64,000 bases of DNA, from NCBI RefSeq assembly GCF_034929435.1, contig NZ_JAYFUM010000020.1:1-64000 (forward strand), given 5' to 3'. The notes below the pieces were generated by a model. The model was not told the origin of the DNA and did no database searches. It saw only the letters and a list, made by a program, of their open reading frames with translations. The translations under genes and the position numbers were made by a program. Origin of the DNA: Arcicella rigui (lineage in GTDB: Bacteria > Bacteroidota > Bacteroidia > Cytophagales > Spirosomataceae). Positions 1 through 7,989 of the stretch are shown here, one piece after another (positions within the stretch are counted from its first letter, which is position 1; the number at the start of each line of letters is the position of its first letter).

Positions 1-48
1 ATGTGAATAAAATTGTATTTTTCAAATAAATCGCATCAAATGAAATGA

Positions 49-77
49 AAAATCCACCCACAACATGAGTGGATTTT
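49..77. terminator. hairpin at left edge, probable terminator of a gene outside the window
   Basis: A 9-bp perfect stem (49-57 with 69-77) encloses an 11-base loop and is followed by a T-rich stretch. No gene lies between it and the window edge, so it probably ends a transcript entering from the left. The rest of 1-173 shows nothing else except the pdxJ terminator. Confidence 0.45.
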
Positions 78-130
78 ATTATAAATGAATATTGAAAAAC
101 AATTTTCAAGGAAAGCCTAAGTACTTTTAA

Positions 131-169
131 AAACAAAATCCTCTATCACACAAATAGAGGATTTTGTTT
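131..169. terminator. terminator downstream of pdxJ
   Basis: A perfect 16-bp inverted repeat (131-146 and 154-169) with a 7-base loop and T-runs on both strands. It lies 5 bases beyond the pdxJ stop codon on the minus strand, so it is a good intrinsic terminator and could work in both directions. Confidence 0.85.
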
Positions 170-173
170 TTGC

Positions 174-899
174 TTAATCTACCGCCTTCGTCTCTCTCAA
201 GTACAACTGCACTGTATTTTCCAAACCTAAATAAAGGGCATCACAAATCAAGGCGTGACCGATGGATACTTCTAAAAGGTTAGGAATGTTTTGCTGAAAG
301 TATCGTAAATTATCCAAACTTAAATCGTGTCCTGCGTTTAAGCCTAAACCCAATTCGTTGGCTCTGGTGGCAGCCGTTACAAAATCACGAATGGCTAATG
401 CTTTATTCTTGAAATAGTTTTCGGCATAAGGTTCTGTATAAAGTTCGATACGGTCTGTGCCTGTTTCTTTTGCTCCTTCTACCATTCTTACATCGGCATC
501 TACAAAAATAGATGTTCGGATTCCTGCTTCTTTAAACTGAGCAATTAAGTCAATCAAAAGACTTTTATGTTTGATGGTATCCCAACCTGCATTAGAAGTA
601 ACTGCACCTAAAGCATCTGGTACTAAAGTTACTTGTGTGGGTTTGTTGGCTAAAACTAATTCTACAAACTTTTTCTCTGATGGATTTCCCTCAATATTAA
701 ACTCTGTCGTTACTACTTCTTTCAAATCAAATACATCACGATAACGAATATGGCGTTCGTCTGGGCGTGGGTGTACTGTAATTCCTTCTGCTCCGAAACG
801 CTCGCAATCTAAGGCTACTTTCACAACATTTGGATTATCGCCTCCTCTTGAGTTTCTTAAAGTAGCAATTTTATTAATATTTACACTCAATTTAGTCAT
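174..899 (-). CDS. pdxJ: pyridoxine 5'-phosphate synthase PdxJ
   Basis: PdxJ condenses 1-deoxy-D-xylulose 5-phosphate with 3-amino-2-oxopropyl phosphate to make pyridoxine 5'-phosphate, the last ring-forming step of the DXP-dependent vitamin B6 pathway in the cytoplasm. The 241-residue protein has the expected family length and TIM-barrel landmarks: NINKIATLRNSRGG near residues 7-20, HPRPDERHI at 43-51, and GLNAGHDLS near the end. An earlier in-frame ATG at 911 would add four residues. I chose the ATG at 899 because the family normally begins directly before the LSVNINKIA strand. It stands alone, diverging from the YqeY-like gene, and is closed by a 16-bp hairpin. Identification is firm; the start is likely. 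Confidence 0.95.
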   Translation of the reverse strand: MTKLSVNINKIATLRNSRGGDNPNVVKVALDCERFGAEGITVHPRPDERHIRYRDVFDLKEVVTTEFNIEGNPSEKKFVELVLANKPTQVTLVPDALGAVTSNAGWDTIKHKSLLIDLIAQFKEAGIRTSIFVDADVRMVEGAKETGTDRIELYTEPYAENYFKNKALAIRDFVTAATRANELGLGLNAGHDLSLDNLRYFQQNIPNLLEVSIGHALICDALYLGLENTVQLYLRETKAVD

Positions 900-989
900 A
901 ACGCTCGTCATTAATACGTTCTATTGTTTAGGCTTATCATTTTTTCAAAATACTGATAAACGATAAACAATTACTGATAACTGTTTTAG

Positions 990-997
990 TACCTTTG
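990..997 (+). promoter_or_regulatory. Bacteroidota-type -7 box (TAccTTTG)
   Basis: TACCTTTG followed by C matches the Bacteroidota sigma-ABfr -7 consensus TAnnTTTG. It predicts transcription starting near 1004, about 100 bases before the YqeY-like ATG. No clear -33 TTG is visible at the ideal distance. Confidence 0.5.
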
Positions 998-1107
998 CAA
1001 AAAAAACATTTCTGCAAAGATGTTTGTTCTTTAAAAGCTTCAAAGATAAGTATTTTGAAAAAGAAACATTTTCAAAATTACATATTTTCAAAATCTCAAA
1101 TAAAATC

Positions 1108-1560
1108 ATGTCATTAAAAACCAACATTGAAAACGGCATTAAAGATGCCATGCGTGCAAAAGACCAAGACCGTCTTCGTACTTTACGTGCTATAAAGTCT
1201 CTTATTCTGTTAGAAGAAACTTCTGGAAATAATGCCAGTGGCGACTTGCCAGCAGATGTTGAATTAAAATTATTGACAAAAGCTGCTAAACAAAGAAGAG
1301 ATTCTTTAGAAATATTCAAAGGACAAGGTCGTGAAGATTTGGCTGAAAAAGAACAAATCGAACTATCAATCATCGAAGAGTTTTTACCAAAGCAATTAAC
1401 AGAAGATGAACTCCGTGCTAAATTAGAAGAAATTAAAGTACGTGTGGGTGCTTCTGCTCCATCAGACATGGGTAAAATCATGGGTGTAGCTACCAAAGAA
1501 TTAGCTGGTTTAGCTGAAGGTAAAGCTATTTCTGCGATGGTGAAAGCTATTTTGAGTTAG
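1108..1560 (+). CDS. YqeY/GatB-like domain protein
   Basis: A 150-residue protein of the YqeY family, related to the tRNA-binding C-terminal domain of the GatB amidotransferase subunit. Its role as a free-standing protein is not settled, but a tRNA-linked function is usually assumed. Visible landmarks are the N-terminal helix MSLKTNIENGIKDAMRAKD, the segment LRAIKSLILLEE, the middle IEEFLPKQLTEDEL and the glycine-rich end GKIMGVATKELAGLAEGKAIS. The open frame extends 28 codons upstream, but that part is A/T-rich and unlike the family, so the ATG at 1108 is preferred. It is transcribed divergently from pdxJ. Confidence 0.9.
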   Translation: MSLKTNIENGIKDAMRAKDQDRLRTLRAIKSLILLEETSGNNASGDLPADVELKLLTKAAKQRRDSLEIFKGQGREDLAEKEQIELSIIEEFLPKQLTEDELRAKLEEIKVRVGASAPSDMGKIMGVATKELAGLAEGKAISAMVKAILS

Positions 1561-1567
1561 TTATTCA

Positions 1568-1659
1568 CCTCACCCCCAACCCCTCTCCTGTTGAGAGGGG
1601 AGATTTGAACTCAAAGCTTTTCTCCCCTTCTCAAATGGAGAAGGGGCTGGGGGATGAGG
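1568..1659. repeat. C/G-rich palindromic intergenic repeat
   Basis: A 92-base imperfect palindrome in otherwise AT-rich DNA. The outer arms CCTCACCCCCAACCCCT and AGGGGCTGGGGGATGAGG pair almost fully, and inner CTCTCC/GAGAGGGGAG and CTCCCCTTCTC/GAGAAGGGG words pair as well. It lies between the YqeY-like and cvpA genes and ends only 17 bases before the cvpA ATG, so it may act as a terminator or affect translation. Confidence 0.75.
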
Positions 1660-1676
1660 TAACATATCTCTTTTCT

Positions 1677-2186
1677 ATGCAACCAATCGATATTTTTATA
1701 CTGCTGCCTACGCTTTGGGGAGCTTACATTGGTTATCAACGAGGCATTATCATCGAAGTAATTTCTATCGTTGCTTTTGTGCTTTCTGTCATTATCGGTT
1801 TCAAAACGCTTGGTTTTGCCAGCGATTTGGCTTCGCCTTATATGAGCAATGGTGTTAGCAATAAAATCATGCCTTATATTGGCTTTGGTGCTGTATTTTT
1901 CCCGATTGTTTATCTTATTAATAAATTAGGATGGGTTCTCCGAAAATCTATCCGCTATACCGTTTTAGGTAATTTTGACTCATTCGCAGGTGCTGTGGTG
2001 GGGGCTTTTACTTGGGCTTTTGGCATCAGTATTTTCATCTGGCTCATTACCGCCATCGGTATCAAAATTCCCGAAAGTGATTCTGAAAAAGTATATCTTT
2101 ATCCGCTTGTTCAACCGCTTGCTCCGAAAGTAGTTGAAAGAGCCATCGACATAGTACCCAAACAAATTGACAAATTAAGAAAGTAA
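1677..2186 (+). CDS. cvpA: CvpA family inner-membrane protein
   Basis: A 169-residue protein of the CvpA (colicin V production) family. It is a small inner-membrane protein whose molecular function is poorly defined but linked to envelope homeostasis. It shows about four hydrophobic segments (near residues 5-20, 25-45, 62-82 and 103-128) and the family feature GAYIGYQRGIIIEVISIVAF at the N-terminus. The open frame begins at 1605, but that extension is translated from the palindromic repeat, so the ATG at 1677 directly before QPIDIFILLP is preferred. It is followed after 20 bases by pyrC in the same direction, suggesting co-transcription. Confidence 0.85.
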   Translation: MQPIDIFILLPTLWGAYIGYQRGIIIEVISIVAFVLSVIIGFKTLGFASDLASPYMSNGVSNKIMPYIGFGAVFFPIVYLINKLGWVLRKSIRYTVLGNFDSFAGAVVGAFTWAFGISIFIWLITAIGIKIPESDSEKVYLYPLVQPLAPKVVERAIDIVPKQIDKLRK

Positions 2187-2206
2187 ATTCTCAGTCTGAT
2201 TTAAGC

Positions 2207-3544
2207 ATGAAAACAATACTCATTCTAAATGCCCAAGTGGTCAACGAAGGCACAATTCAATCGGCAGACGTTTTTGTAAAAGATGGTTTGATTGAAAAAA
2301 TTGGTAAAAGTCTCTCTGGCTTAACAGCCGATACCGTGATTGATGCTACTGGAAAGTATCTGCTTCCGGGGGTAATCGACGACCAAGTACATTTCCGTGA
2401 ACCCGGTCTTACACATAAAGCTTGTATTCATTCAGAAGCTCGTGCTGGTGTGGCTGGTGGTGTTACTTCTTTTATGGAAATGCCCAATACCGTTCCGAAT
2501 GCTTTGAACCAAGAATTATTGGCAGATAAATACGAAATTGCGGCTCGTACTTCTTTGGCGAATTACTCTTTTTACATGGGAGCGTCAAACGATAATATTG
2601 AGGAAGTACTGAAAACCAATATCCAAAATGTTTGTGGAGTAAAGGTTTTCATGGGTTCTTCTACGGGAAATATGTTGGTGGACAATGAGAAAACGTTGGA
2701 AAACATTTTCTCGAACAGTCCGCTATTGATTGCTACGCATTGCGAAGACGAAGCTACGGTTCGTGCTAATTCTGCGATTTATAAAGAACGTTTTGGCGAT
2801 AATCCTCATCCAAGAGTACATCCAGAAATTAGAAATGTGGAGGCTTGTTATAAATCGTCGTCAATGGCGGTTGAATTGGCTAAACGTCACAATGCTCGTT
2901 TGCACATTTTGCATATCACAACGGGTGAAGAAACGGCTATATTCACGAATGAAATTCCATTAAAAGAAAAAAGAATTACGTCTGAAGTATGCGTTCACCA
3001 CCTTTGGTTTGATGCTCGTGATTATGAAACTTTGGGCAACCAAATCAAGTGTAACCCAGCGGTAAAAGCTGACGGGCATAAACAACAATTGTTACAAGCT
3101 TTGTTGGATGATAAAATCGACGTAATTGCTACCGACCACGCTCCGCATACTTGGGCAGAAAAACAAAATCCTTATTGGTCTTCGCCATCGGGTTTGCCAT
3201 TGGTTCAGCATCCTTTGAACTTAATGTTGGAGTTTTATAAAGAAGGAAAAATTACGTTAGAGAAAATCGCTGAAAAGATGTCGCACGCTGTGGCAGACTG
3301 TTTCCAGATTTCAAAAAGAGGCTATATCCGTGAAGGCTACTGGGCAGATTTAGTATTGGTAGATTTGAACGAAAGTACTACCGTTACCAAAGAAAATGTA
3401 TATTATCAATGCGGATGGTCGCCATTAGAAGGACAAACTTTGCATTCAAAAATTACGCATACTATTGTTTCAGGACATTTAGCTTTTCAAGATGGTACTT
3501 TCGACGAAAGTGTGACTGGCAAAAGAATGTTGTTTGAAAGATAA
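2207..3544 (+). CDS. pyrC: dihydroorotase (class I-like)
   Basis: A cytoplasmic amidohydrolase of 445 residues that interconverts N-carbamoyl-aspartate and dihydroorotate in pyrimidine synthesis. Visible motifs are VIDDQVHFREPG (57-68), KVFMGSSTGNML with the lysine expected to bridge metals, ATHCEDE, LHILHITTGEE and VIATDHAPHT with the catalytic aspartate. The first histidine of the usual HxH metal motif is glutamine (Q60), while H62 is kept. I recall this QVH form from other Bacteroidota dihydroorotases, so I still call it active. It lies 20 bases after cvpA and is followed by a repeat-filled region. Confidence 0.9.
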   Translation: MKTILILNAQVVNEGTIQSADVFVKDGLIEKIGKSLSGLTADTVIDATGKYLLPGVIDDQVHFREPGLTHKACIHSEARAGVAGGVTSFMEMPNTVPNALNQELLADKYEIAARTSLANYSFYMGASNDNIEEVLKTNIQNVCGVKVFMGSSTGNMLVDNEKTLENIFSNSPLLIATHCEDEATVRANSAIYKERFGDNPHPRVHPEIRNVEACYKSSSMAVELAKRHNARLHILHITTGEETAIFTNEIPLKEKRITSEVCVHHLWFDARDYETLGNQIKCNPAVKADGHKQQLLQALLDDKIDVIATDHAPHTWAEKQNPYWSSPSGLPLVQHPLNLMLEFYKEGKITLEKIAEKMSHAVADCFQISKRGYIREGYWADLVLVDLNESTTVTKENVYYQCGWSPLEGQTLHSKITHTIVSGHLAFQDGTFDESVTGKRMLFER

Positions 3545-3554
3545 GATTTCGTGT

Positions 3555-3628
3555 TGGGCTGTAAGCTTTGAGCGATGAGCTTTAAGCTTACAGTTTTTAA
3601 AAATTGTCCGTGCGACACGGACAACGGC
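3555..3628. repeat. 74-bp direct repeat, copy 1 (two-hairpin element)
   Basis: This 74-base block recurs at 4077-4150 with a single mismatch. It contains an outer palindrome CTGTAAGCTT...AAGCTTACAG and a second hairpin TTGTCCGTG-cga-CACGGACAA. It begins 11 bases after the pyrC stop and may serve as its terminator. Confidence 0.85.
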
Positions 3629-3672
3629 AAAAGGGTATTAAAATATAATCTTGATATGCGTCTAATTTTTTC

Positions 3673-3757
3673 GAAATTCCGCTGTTTGAGCGAAGCGAGT
3701 TTCGGAATTTCTTGACTTTCTTTTGTTACTTTTCTTGTGTCAAGACAAGAAAAGTAA
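3673..3757. repeat. two intergenic hairpins
   Basis: Two perfect inverted repeats lie between the 74-bp direct repeats: GAAATTCCG/CGGAATTTC (3673-3681 with 3703-3711) and a 13-bp stem TTACTTTTCTTGT/ACAAGAAAAGTAA (3726-3738 with 3745-3757). They resemble dispersed Bacteroidota intergenic hairpins. No gene is visible between 3545 and 3851. Confidence 0.6.
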
Positions 3758-3851
3758 GGTCTTGGAAAAGGGAACATTTATTTGAAGAGATGAACTTAGT
3801 AGAGCCTTACATCCATTTAAGAAAGTCCCATCTAAAAGATAGTTCATACTA

Positions 3852-3998
3852 CTATTTATTTACTTTCTTGTATAATTCTTTATTTCGTTCTACGGCTTTT
3901 TTTCTTTCCTCAGGAGTTGATAACTCATAAGGTTCAAGTATTCCTTTATATTGTTTTTTAGGAATGAGTTCAGACTTTTTTTGAGTTTTCGCTACCAT
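3852..3998 (-). CDS. small basic protein, 48 residues, unknown function
   Basis: A 48-residue open frame starting MVAKTQKKSELIPKKQ and ending ELYKKVNK before TAG. It is rich in lysine and glutamate and looks helical in its second half (STPEERKKAVERNKELYKK). A TATATTTG box lies 22 bases upstream, giving a short leader. I do not recognise the family. It is the only plausible gene between the two 74-bp direct repeats, so those repeats bracket it. Coding is supported by amino-acid composition and the promoter box, not by homology. Confidence 0.5.
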   Translation of the reverse strand: MVAKTQKKSELIPKKQYKGILEPYELSTPEERKKAVERNKELYKKVNK

Positions 3999-4019
3999 TT
4001 TTGAAAAGATTATCTAAAA

Positions 4020-4027
4020 CAAATATA
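4020..4027 (-). promoter_or_regulatory. TATATTTG -7 box for the 48-residue gene
   Basis: The minus strand reads TATATTTG, a full match to TAnnTTTG. It predicts a start about 15 bases before the ATG at 3998. Confidence 0.45.
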
Positions 4028-4076
4028 GCAAAACTTACCTAATAAATGATACTTACGACATGGCTCGTAAGTTATT

Positions 4077-4150
4077 TGGGCTGTAAGCTTTGAGCGATGA
4101 GCTTTGAGCTTACAGTTTTTAAAAATTGTCCGTGCGACACGGACAACGGC
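4077..4150. repeat. 74-bp direct repeat, copy 2
   Basis: Matches 3555-3628 at 73 of 74 positions (one A/G difference in the first hairpin). It begins 522 bases downstream of copy 1. Confidence 0.85.
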
Positions 4151-4154
4151 ATGA

Positions 4155-4260
4155 GTTTTCAAGCCGTGAGCTACGAGCTATCAGCTCTGAGCTTTGAATT
4201 ACAACACTGTAAAGTGTAAGTAAACCAAAAGCTCAAAGCCCAAGGCTCATAACTCATAGC
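4155..4260. repeat. AGCT/GAGC word-repeat hairpin
   Basis: A long imperfect palindrome built from permutations of GCTNTGAGCT on the left and AGCTCATAGCTTACAGCT on the right. It ends exactly where the next minus-strand gene stops, so it probably acts as its terminator. The same words recur at 21731-21781, 21876-21907 and 31049-31155. Confidence 0.7.
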
Positions 4261-4938
4261 TTACAGCTTCCCCTTAGCCTTCTCCATATAATACTTACGA
4301 GTTCTGCCAATGATAATTCCGCCGATTACGCCGGGGGCAATCCAAACTACTAAGCCCGGAATATATGGTGGATTATTTACAACCAAAAATGCCGTTACCG
4401 TAGCAATATAAGCTCCGCCCATTCTTGAAATATGATTCTGAAACCAATATCTTGCTTGAAACGGAACTGTATTATCTATTACTTTTTTCCCTGAGAATAC
4501 TCGTAAATCTTCCGTTGCCATTAGCAATGAAAAAATGCCAAAAACATTAAATAATATGGCAAAAAAAGTTATCCCTTTTTGATAAGCCAATACTCCAAAA
4601 GTCATCATTGCTAAAGCACTCATGATGGTTAAAATTGCTCCAAACCAATCTATCCATTCGGGTTTTAAATTTTTCTTCATACGCACTAACCTCGCACCAG
4701 TGAAAGTATTGTAAAAGCTAAAAACGGCAATTCCTGCTAAGAATATCAAAGGAAATTCCATTTTAAAGCGAATCAAAGCTGTTAAAGCTACCAAAAACAT
4801 CGCCCAGTAAAAGACATTGCCCCAAAAGACATGGGCTTTTCCACCTTTTACAGAAAACATGGGTATTAAGCCAATGGTAAGAGCGATAAATCCCGCTCCG
4901 ATATGAAGGTAAAGAGCAATCTTAGTAATTATTTCCAT
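4261..4938 (-). CDS. DUF2306-like multi-pass membrane protein
   Basis: A 225-residue hydrophobic protein with about seven membrane segments. Family-like features are the first helix with LHIGAGFIALTIG, the loop KGGKAHVFWGNVFYWAMF, and a second histidine region QNHISRMGGAYIATVTAF. These conserved histidines resemble DUF2306-type proteins of unknown function; whether they bind a cofactor is not known. It appears to be a single-gene unit ended by the word-repeat hairpin, lying 60 bases downstream of another membrane-protein gene on the same strand. Confidence 0.65.
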   Translation of the reverse strand: MEIITKIALYLHIGAGFIALTIGLIPMFSVKGGKAHVFWGNVFYWAMFLVALTALIRFKMEFPLIFLAGIAVFSFYNTFTGARLVRMKKNLKPEWIDWFGAILTIMSALAMMTFGVLAYQKGITFFAILFNVFGIFSLLMATEDLRVFSGKKVIDNTVPFQARYWFQNHISRMGGAYIATVTAFLVVNNPPYIPGLVVWIAPGVIGGIIIGRTRKYYMEKAKGKL

Positions 4939-4998
4939 TTTTATATTGTGGTCTGAATATCATACAATATAAACATATTTCCCGAAATTCTATGATAC

Positions 4999-6912
4999 TC
5001 AAGGGAGCATTTCGTAGCTCTCTTCTGTGATTTCAATCTGCGGTTCAAAACCAGTAATACCTCTCAATACTTCATCAAATTGGATACTTTTAACCGCTTT
5101 TTTTTCTACAAAGCCTTTTTCAAAAAAAGATTTTACATCATCTATATTTTCAATTTCACTACTGATAATCAGACCTTTTTCTAATAAATCTGGAACTGTT
5201 CGGAAAACGGCTTGCTTGGCTTGCTCGTTTGTGATTTTCATTGTCAGTTGTGGAGGCTGAAAACAAAAGTTTAGTATTTTACCCCAAAAATTATAGCTTA
5301 ATTTTACTTTTATTAAAAGAAATTCACCCTCAGACAACACTTTGATACCATAAGGTTTACTCATTTCAGCGAAGTGTTTTTCTGTTTTTATCAATTTCAA
5401 TGGCTTTACTATACTCCTTTTTTCTAATAATAAACGCTTGTTGTTCCATGCCATTAAAGGTTGGTATTTTTGTAACAAAGCCAAAAAAGTAAGGGTTTCT
5501 TCACTAACTGCATACTTATTGTCGCTACTTTCAACACCATAAATCACATAATCTGGAGCAGAATCTGATAAATACTTTACTTGATTTTTGGCATCTAAGT
5601 ACTCGTTGTAGGCCTGATAAGACTGGATAATGGGTCGTGGATTGTAATTGAGCTTATTGAAATAAATTTCAGATACTTCATTTGGTACAATATCAACTGT
5701 TTTATTGCCAATTTTTGCCAATACTTCTTTGGGATAAGTGATTTTGCACAACCTTTTATTTTCTGAAAATATTTCTTGAAAATATGAGGCAAGGATGTAG
5801 CTTTTCACTCGAATATTACTGGTAACAGGAAAAGTGATTTTGCCATAAATAGGCTGATAAAAAACAAGGTAACTGATAAAATTTAGGCTAATCATTAACC
5901 AGCCCAAACGCTTGAGCCAACTATCGTTACTTAAATAAACTAATAGTAAAAATGGGAAAAAGGCGTTTTTCACAAAAGAGGAAAGATGCCCATCATCAGC
6001 CCGAACAAAAGCGTATTTTATCAAAACAAATGAACAAATCCAGACACAGCCCAAAACAAATAGCGTATCAAAGGTTTGAATGGAAAAATCTTTCTTTTTT
6101 AAGCGTTGGAAAACAAAGTAAAAGCAAGCTCCAACAAAGACAATAAAAATACAATAGGAAGAAAGTACGGCACGCATTTTATTATCGGGAAAAACCGACT
6201 GCGACTCGTTGTAGCCTCTGATAAGATAAATTGAAGACTCGAAGTAAGCAAGTAAATCAACTTTGAGTAAAAAGGCTAAAAGTACTAAAAAAGCAAAGCT
6301 ACCCCCCAAATAGCCCAGTAACTTTTGTAAGGATAAACGCTTGGTGAAAAATGCGTAAAAAACCAGTATCACCACAAATGTAAGTGCGATGATTCCATAA
6401 TTGATTTTGATGTAAAAATTGATAATACCCAAAATAATGGCATGAATCAATAGGCTTTCACGCTGTTTTTTAAGAAAAAGTATGCCCGAAAATATTGAAG
6501 TAAAAAATAAGAGAAAGCCCGTCCACTCGCCAACTAAGGAGCTAATCACGAAGAAAAAAATAAAATGTAAGACAAGCTGATGTACTTTCAGCGGTTTTGG
6601 AAGAAAAGAGTACAGTAAAAAGCCAATGTTTGCAAAGCAAAAAAGGTCAAATAAGAATAATTCAAAATGACTTGTTCCGATGGCAACTCTTTGCGTTAGG
6701 CGACCAAGTGGACCGTAAGTAAAAATGATGTCCTTACCAAAAATAAATCCTTTTTGATAAGCCATTTCTAAAGCGATTCGCCAAGAGGCATCAATTCCCG
6801 AACAAGGAGCTTCTGCAATTCTGTAATTAGGAAATAGTAGTATTACTAAAAATAGTAAATAGGCTGATTTGAACCAGCAATTGTTAATTGTCTGGCTTGA
6901 TAAGATTTTCAT
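4999..6912 (-). CDS. large polytopic membrane protein, possibly a GT-C type glycosyltransferase
   Basis: A 637-residue protein with ten or more hydrophobic segments across roughly residues 15-360, then a soluble C-terminal part of about 270 residues. The first extramembrane loop holds DASWRIALEMAYQKG and GKDIIFTYGPLGRL, with an acidic residue after the first helix as in GT-C lipid-linked sugar transferases. No definite catalytic signature can be named, so the function is a guess from topology. It lies between the DUF2306-like gene (60 bases downstream) and the ArsC-like gene (66 bases upstream), all on the minus strand. Confidence 0.6.
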   Translation of the reverse strand: MKILSSQTINNCWFKSAYLLFLVILLFPNYRIAEAPCSGIDASWRIALEMAYQKGFIFGKDIIFTYGPLGRLTQRVAIGTSHFELFLFDLFCFANIGFLLYSFLPKPLKVHQLVLHFIFFFVISSLVGEWTGFLLFFTSIFSGILFLKKQRESLLIHAIILGIINFYIKINYGIIALTFVVILVFYAFFTKRLSLQKLLGYLGGSFAFLVLLAFLLKVDLLAYFESSIYLIRGYNESQSVFPDNKMRAVLSSYCIFIVFVGACFYFVFQRLKKKDFSIQTFDTLFVLGCVWICSFVLIKYAFVRADDGHLSSFVKNAFFPFLLLVYLSNDSWLKRLGWLMISLNFISYLVFYQPIYGKITFPVTSNIRVKSYILASYFQEIFSENKRLCKITYPKEVLAKIGNKTVDIVPNEVSEIYFNKLNYNPRPIIQSYQAYNEYLDAKNQVKYLSDSAPDYVIYGVESSDNKYAVSEETLTFLALLQKYQPLMAWNNKRLLLEKRSIVKPLKLIKTEKHFAEMSKPYGIKVLSEGEFLLIKVKLSYNFWGKILNFCFQPPQLTMKITNEQAKQAVFRTVPDLLEKGLIISSEIENIDDVKSFFEKGFVEKKAVKSIQFDEVLRGITGFEPQIEITEESYEMLP

Positions 6913-6978
6913 TTTTTAATAGTTTTAGAGGATTTTTGCCTGACAACACCATTTGTCCACGGCTACTTACTCCTCAAT

Positions 6979-7329
6979 TCAGGAATGATCTAAAAATACC
7001 TTTCGGTAATTTTCTTCATTAAAACCCATCACAAGGATATGGTCGGATTCAATGATTGGTCGTTTAATCATTGAAGGTTTTGCCATCATCAACTCGCTTG
7101 CAGTTGTTGCATCGGTAGCTTTTTCTTCGTCGCTAAGTTTTTTCCATGTTGTTCCAGCACGGTTTATTAATACATCCCATGGCTTCTGTGAAAGCCATTC
7201 TTGTATTTTTTCATTGTTAATACCTTTCTTTTTGTAATCATGAAATTCAAAAGGAATTTCATTTTCTTTCAGCCAGTTCATAGCTTTTTTCATAGTGTCG
7301 CAATTAGTAATACCGTAAATTTTATACAT
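6979..7329 (-). CDS. ArsC/Spx/YffB family thioredoxin-fold protein
   Basis: A 116-residue thioredoxin-fold protein. The N-terminal MYKIYGITNCDTMKKAMNWL holds the single active-site cysteine (C10) in the NCDTxKKA form typical of YffB-like arsenate-reductase relatives. The downstream INRAGTTWKKL and KPSMIKRPI segments are the usual second half, including the arginine-proline pair. These proteins are often labelled arsenate reductases, but YffB members are not shown to reduce arsenate. No arsenic genes are nearby. Length matches the family. Confidence 0.85.
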   Translation of the reverse strand: MYKIYGITNCDTMKKAMNWLKENEIPFEFHDYKKKGINNEKIQEWLSQKPWDVLINRAGTTWKKLSDEEKATDATTASELMMAKPSMIKRPIIESDHILVMGFNEENYRKVFLDHS

Positions 7330-7362
7330 GTTAAATAATTGTGAATTAGTGAATTTTTAATT

Positions 7363-7989
7363 TTATTCCAGAGAATCTATCTCCTTTAAATACATTTTAA
7401 ACCAATTGGGTATGAATTGATGCTTAAATATTTGCTCTTGATTTGAGTAATGAAAAAGTAAACTTGGAGAATTAAGTTGTGAGTTATCTGCTATAATCAA
7501 CTCATCTAACAAGTTGAAATGAGTATTTAGTTGTAGAAGATTTCCATAATAATTCTTCTCAATTTCTTTTGCAGTAACATAATGACCACCAGTTTTAACC
7601 CGCTCTGATACTCTTTTTTGAGATAATTCTACATTTTCAACCATTAGAAAAAACATCGTAATTCTATACCCTGCTTCTTTAAATTGTTCAATAGTTGTCC
7701 ACGGAGAAGGCGAGCTAAAATGTCCTTCATAAGCAAAATCTTTATTGTCTTTTATAGCATTTTCTACTAAGTTTTCAAAAGCCTCCACTGTTGCTTGAAA
7801 GGCTAAATCTCTTGCATACTTGGGTGATTTTATTTGAGAAGGGAATATTGTTTTCAACTTTTCAACAAAGTATTTATCACCATCAAAAACTTCTAAGAAA
7901 GAAAACTCAATAGGAAGTAAGGCTTTGGATAGTGTTGATTTGCCTGCTCCATTTGCTCCTGTTATCACAAATAAATTACGCATCTTCAA
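7363..7989 (-). CDS. zeta-toxin-like P-loop kinase (COG4185-type)
   Basis: A 208-residue P-loop protein. Walker A is GANGAGKST (11-19), followed by FDGDKYF, FAYEGHFSSPSPW, and RVSERVKTGGHYV with the glycine-histidine pair and flanking arginines typical of zeta-toxin-like kinases. Zeta toxins phosphorylate UDP-N-acetylglucosamine; many chromosomal relatives have unknown substrates. The gene overlaps the small upstream gene by 14 bases (or 8 if the second ATG at 7983 is used), the arrangement of a toxin-antitoxin pair. Family assignment is good; toxicity is inference. Confidence 0.75.
   Translation of the reverse strand: MKMRNLFVITGANGAGKSTLSKALLPIEFSFLEVFDGDKYFVEKLKTIFPSQIKSPKYARDLAFQATVEAFENLVENAIKDNKDFAYEGHFSSPSPWTTIEQFKEAGYRITMFFLMVENVELSQKRVSERVKTGGHYVTAKEIEKNYYGNLLQLNTHFNLLDELIIADNSQLNSPSLLFHYSNQEQIFKHQFIPNWFKMYLKEIDSLE

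Noticed and set aside
945..1496. Open frame opposite the YqeY-like gene
   Set aside because: Antisense shadow of a well-supported gene, with no family likeness.
3487..3930. Open frames over the repeat region after pyrC
   Set aside because: They run through hairpins and repeats on both strands and have unlikely composition.
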